Assembly (NCBI GenBank): GCA_014905825.1
Contig: JACGCN010000005.1
Coordinates: 372,001 to 436,000 of the forward strand
Source of the DNA: Lyophyllum atratum
Lineage: Eukaryota > Basidiomycota > Agaricomycetes > Agaricales > Lyophyllaceae
Direction of reading: 5' to 3'
DNA: 64,000 nt
Part shown: in pieces, positions 23,858 to 35,491 of the stretch
How positions within the stretch are numbered: the stretch's first letter is position 1
How the letters are laid out: each line of letters begins with the position of its first letter
Position numbers and translations under genes: made by a program
The notes under the pieces: generated by a model
What the model was told of the DNA's origin: nothing
Seen by the model: the letters and a program-made list of their open reading frames with translations, nothing else
Database searches by the model: none

Positions 23858-25353
23858 ATGGCCGGCTCAAAGTTTGCCTACGTGAGGAGCTTTGAACTCC
23901 CGGACCCGCTATTGCCTGGTACTTTCATGGTTCTCCGCCTTGACGGACACTCGTTTCATCGGTATGATCTGTTATGCATTAGACACGGGAAATATCGAAT
24001 TTTTCGCAATAGGTTCTCTGACAGACATAACTTTATCAAGCCAAATGATTTACGCGCCCTGCAGCTGATGGATCGGGCTGCGCGGGATGTGATGGAAGAA
24101 TACCCAGACATCGTCCTAGGGTTCGGAGAGTCTGACGAATTCAGGTACTGTGGAAAATCTTCCTGAAAGATCTTTAGAAGCGGGGAGTCCCTGAATTCTG
24201 GTCCGAGTACGCGCTGGAAAGTGCGACTTTTACGCCACACGAAACGCTTGGTTAGATGACGGCCTCATGTACTCAACATGGAGAGGTACATGGCTGCAGC
24301 CTATATCAACAGCTCATCAGAGCACAGATCGAGCTGCATACCCGCGATGTTCTTGGGTCAGTATCGGAACAAATCTCTGCAGCCATGAACACTTCAGGCT
24401 CGACTATTCGGCATCTGTAGACAACATCGCCCATGCATCAGCCTAGGCGTGTAGAATTGTCACTCGGAATAGTCTTGTTGACTGTGTATATCTAGTGTAC
24501 CTCTGAGCTTCACCTATTTTCTTCAAAGTATCTCTTCTGATATCCCTCGAATTTCCAGCTAATATTTGCATCAGCTTTCTTCTCCGAAAATCCACAGACC
24601 TTTACAACCGTCGAAACGCAAAGATCGTCTCCACCTTGACTTCCCTTTTCACCTCCTCCTACGTGTTCAACTGGCCGAAGTACTTTCCTGATAACCCGCT
24701 GCAATATCCGCCGTCCTTTGATGGTCGGATAGTACTATATCCTGGGGAGCAGCAAGTACGCGATTATTTCGCGTGGAGGCAGGCAGACAGTGCGTACTCA
24801 ACAGCTGGACTCGCTGCTGGATGCTGATATGGGCATTCAAGCGCACATTAACAACCTATATAACACCGCCTTCTGGGCGCTTGTCCAACAAGGAGGGGAG
24901 ACTACAACGCAGGCTCACGCTACCCTCCGGGTCCGTTTCGCGACGTCCCTTTTGCAAGCATTCCGATTACTCACGAACAACAGGGAACCATCTCGAAGGA
25001 AAAACACGAGATCCTGTTCACCCGGTTTCAAGTGAACTACAACCAAATCGACGAGCGATATCGGAAGGGAAGTGTGCTGGTTCGCGAAGAGGTTTGCTTG
25101 ATTTCTTCCAGTCATCGCCGGTTTTTGCTTATCGGTCGGAAAGATCTCAGAGCCCATAGGAGCACCGGTCCCTCTTAGCAGCGAGCAAGCTAGCGAGACG
25201 GCAGCGGATGCCGCGACCGAACCTTCCCCGATTCGGGGGAAGGAAACAAAGCCGAAGCGCAAGGTCAAGCCCAAAACGAACGTCATTGTATTGCACTGCG
25301 ACATCATCAAGAAGGACTTCTGGGATGCCAGACCAGGGCTTCTAGAGGGATAA
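23858..25353 (+). CDS. THG1: tRNA-His guanylyltransferase (Thg1)
   Basis: Adds the G(-1) nucleotide to the 5' end of tRNA-His, the identity element for histidyl-tRNA synthetase. N-terminus MAGSKFAYVRSFE. The first metal/active-site motif VLRLDGHSFHRFSDRH forms after removing a 51-nt intron (23962-24012). ERAL-type PNDLRALQLMDRAA and the second metal motif LGFGESDEFSF follow. The next exon, after an unusually long 430-nt intron (24145-24574), is FLLRKSTDLYNRRNAK. Then come YVFNWPKYFPDNPLQYPPSFDGR, RDYFAWRQADTHINNLYN, TLRGTISKEKHEILF and RKGSVLVREE. The end is IVLHCDIIKKDFWDARPG at 25353. The conserved Asp, Asp and Glu of the polymerase-like palm are present. Single-copy, essential function in yeast. 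Confidence 0.92.
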
Positions 25354-25496
25354 TTATGGATCATGAGGGACAGTGAGTGTCCGACTCCCTATTGGGGTCT
25401 CAGGTCCGGCCTGACGCACAGCTCGACGAGCAGATAATCATAGCTACCTCACATGGGGTTCTGGAATAACCGCACGTACACATGTTGCATCACCTA

Positions 25497-27750
25497 TTAG
25501 ACTGTTGCCAACAAAGCGTCTTCGACTTCCTTCATCCGTGCTGCTTCTTTCTCTTTCTCCATCTCTTTCTCCCGAACGGCTTCAGTCTCGCGTGCTAGCA
25601 CGTAGGTTGGTGTCATGTGCGGCTTATAGTCCAAGTGGCGCTTGACGTAGAAACACATGTACGCCGGAGAGTTCAGACAAGCTCCGAGATTAGAGGGTAT
25701 GACCCTAGCTTGAATTAGTATTGGGTCGAAGGTGACGAATAATAAGAGGTTTACTTGTCATCATCAAAACGGCACCACTGTGAGAGAAACAAAACAGCTA
25801 TCAGTCCACCTGCCGACAGTGGGATCTTCGTGAGAAAGACAACGACGTACCTCGTCCTGGTAGCGCGCGAAATTAGTGTAGTGACCGTTGTTCAACTTCC
25901 CTTCGTGGTTGATAACCGAAAACAGGTCGTATTCGTACATGCCTTCTGGACCTCGGTATCTAGTCACCTGTGCGTGAGGGGAAACATCATCGGCAGAGAG
26001 GAACAACGCACATGCCGTTGATTTCCTTCTCCGAATGCTTCATAGCAAGCGTGGTGTAAGGTGCCATGTTGATAGAAGCAGGAAACCGAATCGGAGAGTC
26101 AATCTTGCGGGCCGAGTTCTTGTCAGAGGTCTTGTGTTCAAACCGCTGCAAAGAACAATCAGAAAGTCGTCTCCACTGAGAAAAGATTTGTGTAATTACT
26201 TTAAACTGGAAGCTCAGGACAGGTGGCAGCTTTCGGATGCTTAGCCGTTTGCTAGCTTCCTGAAAGAACGAAAGGAGAATGAGAAGTTGGTACATAGAAC
26301 GGCTCCGATAGAACCGAAAAGTTTGTGCCACCACATACATGAGATGCCTTTCCGCACTTTCCGCAACTATACTCCTTGGGACCCAGTTTCTCGGGTTGTG
26401 TGAACCTAGGAAGAATGACGCGTACAGGACACGGATAACGGTGGAATAAAGGTGCACCGAACCTTCTCAAACACGCCGCTAATGTGTTTTCTCCAGAGGT
26501 TGCTTCTCCTCCTTTCCCCTTGAGCTCAAGGCTGATGTCAAGCATGGGGTCGACGGTGCTCGTGACGTTCGCACAGCGTTCACATTTGACGTCACTCTGA
26601 AGCTGTCCCGCAAACGTGGAATGTATGATACAGTTGCAAGAAACATTGGTGGAACCACGGGACGTCGTGTGAATCTGGTTTAGAGCCGAAATGAAGAACT
26701 CATGTGCGTCTTGCTGAGCGTATCCAGAGAGTTCGGCCGAGGCACGCCATGTCGTGGCCAGGAAAGAGATCGGCCCATGGGGGGCAGTGTCTTCCGAATA
26801 GATCTAAGATAGAGTCAATTCAGTTATGTAGCACCCACGCTCGATTTGTTTTCTACCGACCTCTGAGAAAAGCTTGTCCATTTCGCAACATGTGCAATGG
26901 TCGGTCTTACACTGCTTCCAGTTATGTTTATCACCCAAAAAATAATTGCGCAGTAGGGGGTTGTGAGCAAACGATTGAAGGACGACGTTCAAAAAGCACG
27001 TCTGTCCGAGATTGAGAAGGCCTCTCCTTCCTAAGAATCCCAGACTCATGAAGATCGACAGGTACCGAGGAGGCGGGACGCTAACCTTGGCAAGGAATAG
27101 CCACGGCTCCTTCGAGAGCAGCGGTATCCTTCTCGCTCGGAACCCATGTTTTGAATTCCTCTCGAGGTTTCTTGGCAACTAAAGAAGACATGTCAGCTTC
27201 CGAAGGATTTCATTGTGATAGAGTTGACCTTGGAATTTCGTCTGTCTTTCTTCCGCCTTGACCACAGTCTTTAGATAGACTTCATTGAGCCCAGGATCGT
27301 AGATAAAATCATTGCACTGGACACAAAAAACGAATCCCGTCTTTGAGTCAAGACCTAGGACGAAGAGAGGGTCAGGGTTCCTGACTACGAACGTACAGAG
27401 AACACGACGAACAAAATGTATGTTCCTCCTCATTGAGATGCCGGGTCACGTGACCTCCTGACCAGCATCCGGTGTAGGGGCAATGCAGGCAGACGAACGG
27501 CCGCGCAAGAGTCAATTCGCATGTACCACAGGAGGGTGACGAGATCTATGTGCATGGAGTAGGAGACCCTATTTAACCTGATCAAAATACTAGTACTCAC
27601 CTTCCTTCGTTTCGTCGTGTTTCTCACATTCTGGTACCGATTCACGCTCCAGGCCACGACGGAGTCGTATTTTCCCAAGAATTCCGGGCCTGAACCGCTG
27701 TTTTCAAGTACAGTGGCGATGTGAGGGCAAAGGCATGTGGAATCATTCAT
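25497..27750 (-). CDS. Ubiquitin hydrolase of the SAGA deubiquitinating module (Ubp8/USP22-like)
   Basis: Removes ubiquitin from histone H2B as part of the SAGA co-activator. Start MNDSTCLCPHI at 27750. An N-terminal zf-UBP domain has CELTLARPFVCLHCPYTGCW and VTRHLNEEEHTF, then FCVQCNDFIYDP. The peptidase C19 Cys box is RGLLNLGQTCFLNVVLQSF; the His box is HEGKLNNGHYTNFARYQDE, followed by WCRFDDDKV. Between them lie a zinc-binding pair of Cys pairs (VKCERC, YSCGKCGKAS) and LPPVLSFQFKRFEHK. A charged helical tail (REKEMEKEKEAARMKE) ends at 25497. Catalytic Cys and His are intact. About 8-9 short introns. USP family membership is certain; Ubp8 assignment rests on the zf-UBP plus C19 layout and length. 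Confidence 0.9.
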
Positions 27751-28110
27751 TCTGGGCGCAGAAGAAACCAATACGCGATCCCAGTGACTGTGTAGGTCGT
27801 GAAGGAGCTGCTGTTGGTTAGCTTGAAACCAAGGCCACAAGCACTCGAGCCACTAACAGGGGCCCTCGGGACGTAGATTCGATTGCCAAGAATCTTGCAG
27901 AAACCTGCGTGAGTGCTTGTGGATGAGAGTTGTGACGCATGTGTGACGCGCGTGACGATCGCTTCTGGCCACCAACCAACCAGTGCCACCAACTGGCTAT
28001 CCGTTGCAGGCTGGACTTGCGGAAATTGTACTCAGCCGCCCGAACTTGAACGGGAAGTCCCAAAAAGTCCGTGCCTAACGTCGGAGGTGCGGCATCCAAT
28101 CGCCAGGCTG
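27751..28110. promoter_or_regulatory. Divergent promoter with three TGACG half-sites
   Basis: 360 bases between divergent starts of the Ubp8-like and HIT genes. TGACG occurs at 27933-27937, 27944-27948 and 27953-27957 in the same orientation, spaced 11 and 9 bases. TGACG is the half-site of CREB/ATF-type bZIP factors (Atf1-like stress regulators in fungi). Confidence 0.45.
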
Positions 28111-28878
28111 ATGTTTGCATGCTTCGCTGCATATATACCTTTTCTGAAGCCAGCAAAGGCCTCTGAACGCGGACATTTCAACTCTGAACGCGCTCAGCTG
28201 GCTGGGTCAAAAGCATGCATATTTTGTGACGTCTCGAAAGATAACGGATTTAACGTGGTATGGGAGGTAATTCTGGTGACTTCATTGCGGGCATATTGCA
28301 GGAAGGTTGACTTGAATCACAAGGACGAGACATTCATCGCATTTTCTGACCACCGACCTGCTGCTGAACAACACCTGCAAGTTATTCCAAAATCTCATAT
28401 TGGTAAGCCAACAGCTTTTAAAACACAAGGCCCCCGTATAAATGCCATCTTCAGCTTCAGTGAAAGACCTACGAAAGTCTGATGCAACGCTTGGTATGTA
28501 GTTCAATCGAAGTCTAATGATCGGACCTCACATTTCTGCAGTGCGAACCATGGAAGAGATTGGCCACAAACTACTGGACGATCTTGACGTGTCGCCTTCA
28601 ATGCGCAGGTAAACAGCTACATTTGAACGGCATGCAATGTGGGTAATTCATTCGTCCTTCTTTGCAGAATGGGGTTTCACATTCCGCCGTACAACTCTGT
28701 CCATCACCTCCACCTACACGTGCACGGATTGCCATACAAGTCGTTCATAAAGGCCGCTAAATACCCGATCGCAAACAGCAGAGGACCCTACCACAAGGGG
28801 CTCAGCTGGTTCGCCGAGGTAGGACAGGCCATCCTCATCCTTGAAAGCGGTGGCCGTGTCGGTGTACTTCCATGTTGA
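28111..28878 (+). CDS. HIT-domain nucleotide hydrolase (HINT3/aprataxin-like)
   Basis: Histidine-triad proteins cleave nucleoside phosphoramidates or AMP-lysine. Start MFACFAAYIPFLKPAK; the ORF extends further upstream but this Met best fits. CIFCDVSKDNGFNVVWE is followed after an intron by DETFIAFSDHRPAAEQHLQ and VIPKSHI. A tiny exon, VKDLRKSDATL, follows. Then VRTMEEIGHKLLDDL and MGFHIPPYNSVHHLHLHV give the triad H-L-H-L-H-V-H. The end is ILESGGRVGVLPC at 28878. Five exons with introns of about 50-75 nt. Closest match by eye is the HINT3-type group (FHIPP.NSV.HLHLHV), found as a single copy in most basidiomycetes. Confidence 0.88.
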
Positions 28879-30469
28879 CTGCCCCGCTTCACTAGACGCT
28901 TGCTTCGAGGCAGCGCCAACACTCCGTTCTCTTTCTTAACGATCCTGCCGTTGGCCCTTTGGTACCGCGACTAGCGGGGATGTGGAATGGGGATCCACCA
29001 TTCATATGTCTCCGTCACCAGACCTGTGGTGCTCTAGCCATGACATTGACTCACACGCAATCGTTGCCACCTATTCCGGCAACTTAGAAAAGCCATTTTT
29101 ATATCATTGTCCGCCGTTGATGCACTTCTGTTGGGATGTAAATATAGCTCATACGACCCACGCGCGCTGGCCAATTATGGACGTTGACCGCAGAACAAGC
29201 CGATTGTCGGCCCGTCTCTCGGACAGAATCTAACGATGCCGAGTTAAACTGCTAGTGAATACGCGTCGCAGATGCTACTCCCCCGTTAATCACCCTATCA
29301 CGCCACTCAGCGCTCTCTAGATCCATCAGGCAGGCGAACCCCGTTGATTTGATTGAGTCAAAGTAGATGCTTCGAGAGTTATACTCTTGCGATACGCATG
29401 GTATCCAGTCTTCCGGGCACTTGTACCGATCAATGTGAGTTGCGAGTTGCTGGAGCGCTCAATGACTCTAACCCTTTCAAGAAAAGTGAGAACTGAAACG
29501 GAGATACGATGGCCTTGGAACGATGCCAGCCCATAGCCGGTCCATCGCAACATGTGCGAAATGAATTGCCAAGGCGAAACCTCTACAGAAGCAAATGCTA
29601 CTCAACCTCTATTCCTATCGAAAAGGATCAAGACGGTGAGTGGCTACGAAGTGATCCTATCGCTCACTCGTGCAAAATACAGTTGACCAAAGACCCCTAC
29701 AGAATAAGAGACTAGTCGGAAATAGATATTCACGGCCCCGCCTGAAATCGACATTCGGCACGATCTCTATCCCCTGCGTTATAGATCATTTCTTGGAGCT
29801 GCAGGGTGAATAACCCTATTTTTTCCCTTTCACGTACAACCCCATATACCTAATCCAACAGTCGCCGTCATGGCACGCAAGTTATTATTAGCATCCAATC
29901 GTGGTTTTGATCATTGATCACTTTTTTTCGAATAAGTCGCAGTCTATCTACAGCTTACTGCAGACACTCTCATCTACCGGCAACGACGCTTCCCTCCGAT
30001 GCCCACTCGCTTGGTGCAACCGCGCGGCGTCCCGGAATCATACGATTATTAACCTTCCCCTGACATCGCGTCACCATTCACTATGGTTTGTGTGCATGCC
30101 GCACCTACAGGGCCCCCGTCATCAACCGCGAGAACTCGAGGACTTATCGGGACACCCCCTTTCGCGGAAGCTTTTCCCACTCGATGCTGTCGAGGCATCT
30201 CCAGCATCCCCCCTTCGTTTGGCGCTTCCCGACTGCCCCCGTTCCCAGTGGCCCAGCGTTTGTCGTGGTTCGCTTTACGTCGGATCCGGAGCGTGTTACG
30301 TTTTACTCCTCTCCCTCCCGAAGAAGCCTTGTGACTTGACTTCTATTCAGATGGTCCCGTCTGACGAGCACGAGCTTGGGCGGGCCTTCTCTCAGCTCCT
30401 CGAGCTATAAAGGTCGCAACTTTCATCTCAAATTTCCCTTAAGGTCACCCCAGCCCTTTTGTCGCCAAC
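28879..30469. other. 1.6-kb intergenic region upstream of the oxalate decarboxylase gene
   Basis: No supported gene. A 169-codon frame at 29901-30410 covers the TATA box of the next gene and has no domain, so it is not called. The remainder shows only short random frames. Confidence 0.45.
30406..30412 (+). promoter_or_regulatory. TATA box of the oxalate decarboxylase gene
   Basis: TATAAAG, 57 bases upstream of the ATG, in CT-rich surroundings. A clear TATA element fits a highly inducible secreted enzyme. Confidence 0.55.
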
Positions 30470-32947
30470 ATGATAAGCCTTGCATCCTGCATCTGGGCTC
30501 TCTTCTTCGCTAGGCTTGCAGCCACAGCCCCAGCTGTATCGTCTTCCGCAGTCGCGGTCTCAACAGTCGTGGTCAGTTCGGCAATCACTAGTATAGCACA
30601 CCCTACGTCGACGGTTTCAGCTCCCCAAGCAACCGCCACCGTACCGTTCATCGACCTTGACCCCAATGAGCCCTTGTGGCCGCTCGACAGCCCTGGTGAC
30701 CATCAGCCAATTCGCGGTTCCTTAGGTGCCCTTCTCATGGGACCCACAAACCCTGAAATCGTCGCTCAGAACCCCGATTTACTCGCTCCTCCAAGTACTG
30801 ATCATGGAAGCGTGTCAGTATGCTCCCATCTCGCCTCCTAGACGCTTGTTTGACGGCCCTGTCAGGTCGAATGCAAAGTGGGCGTTCAGTCTCAGCCACA
30901 ATAGGTTACAGACCGGTGGTTGGGCGCGTAATCAGAACAGTGCGATCATTCACTTCGATAACTAGTCAATAAATATGCTAACCGCACGTTCTATTAGTCG
31001 GCTCGATGCCCATTGCTGTGGGTAAGTTTTGCTCCTGACTTTCCGTACATCGCACATGCTGATTCTTTGTCGCTCCAGAAATGTCAAGTGTCAATATGCG
31101 CCTTGAACCTGGTGCAGTAAGGTACGTCGCCACAGGATTACTTTGCTATCTCGATGACCGACGCTACATCGCCAGAGAACTCCACTGGCACAAAAATGCA
31201 GAGGTATGTCTCAAATGATGTGTGGACGGCGGCAATTGTCTGACTTTGACTAGTGGGCATACGTCCTTAAGGTTAGCTTGAGGCTAGCTCGTCCTTGCCA
31301 AAATTCAAACTCGTCACATCTAGGGATCCACCCAAATTACAGCTGTCAACGCAGCCGGGCAGAACTACATTGCGACTGTTGTACGTGGAGTAGCCATAAC
31401 CTTTCCTCACCGACCTTGACCAACCCCTGTGCAGCAACCTGGTGATCTTTGGTACTTCCCTCCCGGGATTCCTCACTCCCTGCAGGCCACCGATGATGAC
31501 CCCGAGGGTTCCGAGTTCCTCTTGGTATGTAATCTCCTTCCTCTCATAAAACATCATGCACTGAGCATCCGTCTAGGTCTTCGACTCAGGCGACTTCAGC
31601 GAAGATTCAACGTTTTTGGTTCGTCTTGGTCTGGTTACTGAGGTTCTACAAGGCTAAGAGTTCCACAGTTGACTGACTGGCTTTCTCACGTCCCGGCGGA
31701 AGGTAAGTGACGACAAAATCGTTTGTTATAGATACCATTGTAATGTTGGATTGCCAGTGCTCTCGAAGAATTTCCAAAGGTCAGACGCTCTTGCTTATCA
31801 CAGTGTGAAAGGAACTAAATCTCCTTCTGCAGTAATATCTCCGCTTTCGCTCACATTCCTGCCGAAGAGCTCTACATTTTCCCCGCCGGTACGTAAATCT
31901 CTGTCTAAGTCGTCACTGTCAACTTACACGATCCAGCTCTCCCCGAGCCTGACAGCGCTGGGCCGAAGAGCCCCCAAGGCACCGTCCCAGAGCCTTTCTC
32001 GTTCCAGATGTCAAAGGTCAAGCCCACACAACTAACAGGCGGAACTGTGAAAGTCGTCGACTCGACAACATTCAAGATTTCCAAGACAATCTCTGCAGCT
32101 GGTACCAACTTCCAAATCATTTTACCTTGACTCATTTGCTGACCACGTTTTTCAGAGGTGACTGTTCAACCAGGCGCAATCAGGCAAGTTCCTATTTAGT
32201 TAAAATCACGCGAAAGTGTAGCTGACCTAGACCTCTGCCCCCAGGGAGCTCCACGTAAGGCCTTGCGTAATTTCATCAACTCATATCTGACCATGTTTCA
32301 GTGGCACCCAACTCAGGACGAATGGAGTTTCTTCCTGTACGTTTGGGCATATCGTTCAATCGAAGTTCAGCTGACCCCAAGTTACTTTAGCGAGGGAAGC
32401 GGCCGCGTTACTATCTTCGCCTCCCAATCAAACGCGAGAACATTCAATTATCAGGTATTTTTTCAATAGATATGCTCATTGCTTGCCGCTGATAGCGATA
32501 TCTTTAGGCTGGTGACATTGGTACGCTGACGCAATGATGACTCCTCGAAGCTGACATGCTAACGTTATTCTACGAAGGCTACGTACCTGCAACTATGGGT
32601 AAGATTCTCCTGTCAGAACTATCCAGAGCATGTGCTGAATGCGTCTTAGGACACTATGTCGAGAACACGGGCAACACAACACTGAGATTCCTAGAAATTT
32701 TCAAGACAGGTAACTACTTCCAATGAGCCTTCTGGATACTCTTTTAATTCTTCGGTCCAGACATATTCCAGGACGTCAGCTTGGCCCAGGTATGGAAAAT
32801 CATACCCTCGCTACTGATATTCTAATCACGATTGTATAGTGGCTCGCCTTGACCCCGCCGAAATTAGTCCAGGAACACTTGGGCTTTTCCGACGACGTCA
32901 TTTCACGCCTCTCAAAGACCAAAAATACCGTGATCGGCCCGAAATAA
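30470..32947 (+). CDS. Secreted bicupin oxalate decarboxylase
   Basis: Converts oxalate to formate and CO2 with bound manganese (EC 4.1.1.2). It is used by wood- and litter-decaying fungi to control secreted oxalate and pH. Signal peptide MISLASCIWALFFARLAATAPA, then a Ser/Thr-rich spacer. SNAKWAFSLSHNRLQTGGWA leads into cupin 1 with RELHWHKNAEWAYVLKG and PGDLWYFPPGIPHSL. Cupin 2 has PGAIRELHWHPTQDEWSFF and GDIGYVPATMGHYVENTG. Both HxHx(3-4)E...H manganese sets are present. The end is RLSKTKNTVIGPK at 32945-32947. About 15 small exons, one intron of 52 nt at 30814-30865. The LID residue set that separates decarboxylase from oxidase cannot be judged by eye. Confidence 0.9.
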
Positions 32948-33376
32948 CATACACCCTCACGCCTTCTGGCACGAACTTCCATGACATGAGAAACGATTCT
33001 ATTTTTCATACGCTGTAATTTTATATAACTCAAATATAGCAATCTACCGACACCCAAAAATATGCCTTTCGTAAGGGTTACTGGTCCGATGTCGCATATG
33101 CCAGCGTCAGTCCCGTCATCAGTCTGTCCCACGTCGGCATCAGGTATCTCTCTGTGATCTCAAGCCGGGTTCTTTTGTCCTGCTGGACCGATGATTTGGT
33201 TCCACAGTTTCCGCTCCAATGTGCATGAATGATAGCCCATTCGCTCTCTCCCACCAGCTCTGAGAATCCACAATTTCGGAGGAAGGTCCGATCGGCTTGC
33301 CATGCCGTGCGATGTCTCGCGATGTACGTCCTTAACGAGACTTCCCGATATCCATGCGGGTGATTTTGTTCTCAAC
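32948..33376. other. Convergent 3' flanks
   Basis: No gene seen between the oxalate decarboxylase stop and the stop of the Ser-rich gene on the other strand. Confidence 0.5.
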
Positions 33377-35491
33377 TTATAGCTGATCATGTGTGGAAGA
33401 CGCGCCAGGAGGGTCCCCCGTCAATGAATGATCTTTCCTGGGATAGACATCACAGCGGGGAATAAGCAATCCAGTCCGTTCGTGGTAACCAGAGCTTATC
33501 GGCGATAGCGTCCTGAAAGCGCTGGCACGAGACGATTGACTGAAAAGGTGACCAGTATCATGTTGCAGCCAGGGCATATCGGCGCGTCCTACGAGATGAT
33601 CGCCTTCCACTTTGTTAAGGGAGAACAAGGGGGATATCGTCGATAGTTCTTCGAAAAGAGATGAATCTGGGATGTCCAGATGGAGGGATGAGTACGCGGA
33701 TATATCGGAAGCAGTATCAGCCACTGCGATACGCCCAATCCCGGCGAGAAATCTATGACAGGTTTGAGTGGGTCTTGACTTGAAATGGGCACGTCATAAC
33801 GTCGTTTGTTTGAGCCATATGTTGGTGGTCTATTTCTGGCGACGTATTCATCCGGAGCGTGTGCCTGGTCAGCAACGTGTTCCGAGAAAGGTGGAGGCCC
33901 AGAAATGGCTGTAGGTGGCGATATAGCATAGTCCTCCAGAGTCGATAAGAGACTAGGAAGACGGGGTAAAGGGCTAAGAAATAGCGAAGATGGTTCAGAG
34001 CCGTGCTCATGGGTCTCGTCGTCGAGACCATCGAAATCATCGAGCTCGACGAGTCGCAGGCATCTTCCATTGCGGGTGAGTGCTCGCCCCAGGCTGCCTG
34101 AGCTCATGGGCACTTGTGACGCTGGAGTTTGAGAGTCGGTCGTCTCGTCATCCATGCAGCCAGCATCAGGAATAATTAAGCTCGGACTGTCGCAAAGACC
34201 ATCACGGACCTCTCGAGCTAATGCGGAGTTAACGCATTCCGAGTCCATACTGGCGCACATATTTCCCAGCGAGATTTCTCCGTCAATGCCACCGTCCTCG
34301 AGTGTCTGGTCCTCATGAATGAATACAGGCTCGGGCTGCAGGTCCCCTGTATTCAATGGTCGCGAGGTAGGCAAGCTCGGAAACGCAAGGTGGAAGAAGT
34401 CAATTAACCTGAAACTGAGGTCGTCGTCGAATCTGAGACGTCGAGCTTGCCTGCCTGGGCCTGAGACTTCATCTGCGTGTCATACTTCGTAATGGCACCC
34501 GACGGAGTCTGCAGAGATTTACGACAGCGAGGGGAATGCGATTGGCGACTAGCAAACGAATCATTAGGTGGAGAGCGCCGGGAGGCTTTGGTGATGGGCT
34601 TGGAGGGAGCCCTCTCAATAAATACGGGGCTCGTCATATTGGGCGATGTTTGGTTAGCCGCTGACCCCGGGGATATTGAGGGGCATCCGGAGGATGGTGC
34701 CTCGTGTTGGGGTAAATTAAAGCCAGGATTCAATGCTATCCCATCGATACCCTTTGCCCCACATGGAGCAGGTACGAGTGAGATGTGGTCGTAATCTTGA
34801 GCCTCAGTGGTTAGAGGTAAACCTTGATCCATGGGCGTCTTCGCGGGTTCCTGGGATAAAAGTAGAGTCGACGTGGCCAGTGGCTCTATGGCGGCGCCAC
34901 GGTGCCGGGACGAAACACCTAAAGAAAACAGGTAAGTTGAATGCTCAATACAGAGGCTATTTCTGGATCACCCGTTCCGTCAGTATCCACGCCTGCTTTA
35001 GGAGGACAGGCAGATCCGATGCCTGTTCAAACGGGAGAAATCAACTTTGGGTTTGATGAACGGACCGGGACATGTAAACCCACTAAGATTAGCGGAACCC
35101 AGATCCTCTCACTGAGCAGCACCTTATGGTGCGTCTCGACCTGATTGACGGATGAACTAGATAAGTCGCCGGTCAAGTTCCGATCTTGAAAATCGGTCGT
35201 CCGAGAAAGTTCTACCGGCGGACTGAGGTCCGATGAGCTAAAGGAAAGGTCATTACTAAATCTCTGGACGGCTTTGGGTATCGACCATGGACGGACCGCT
35301 CCAGGTTGAACGCCGGTCGGTTTGATGAGGCCTGAAGTGGTTTGGGTCAATTCAGATGACGAGTGTGGTTCCAGGAGGAAATCGGAATGTATAACACAAA
35401 TACCCCTGAAAGTCCATGCATCAAGTTGACACCCTTCACGGGACGAGAAAGTAGTCGAGACAGGCAAGCAGTAGTATCTAGTGCATCGCAA
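33377..35491 (-). CDS. Ser/Pro-rich hypothetical protein
   Basis: Unrecognised. Exons can be joined in phase. The middle exon KTPMDQGLPLTTEAQDYDH...TTTSVSG joins DLQPEPVFIHEDQTLEDGG over an intron ending at an ACAG near 34350. PIS then joins MADTASDISAYSSLHLDIPD over a 56-nt intron with a GTCAAG donor. The last exon ends PPGASSTHDQL at 33377. The 5' exon (SSELTQTTSGLIKPTG, to about 35030) is less certain and the start Met is not fixed. The protein is rich in Ser, Pro, Asp and Glu with short basic patches (SPRCRKSLQTPSG), suggesting a disordered, probably nuclear or signalling protein. No domain identified. Confidence 0.5.

Noticed and set aside
22837..28878. Possible functional gene cluster (acidic protein, Thg1, Ubp8-like, HIT)
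   Set aside because: These are unrelated housekeeping functions packed around divergent promoters; no shared pathway is evident.
29901..30410. 169-codon plus ORF upstream of oxalate decarboxylase
   Set aside because: It covers the TATA box of the next gene and has no recognisable features.
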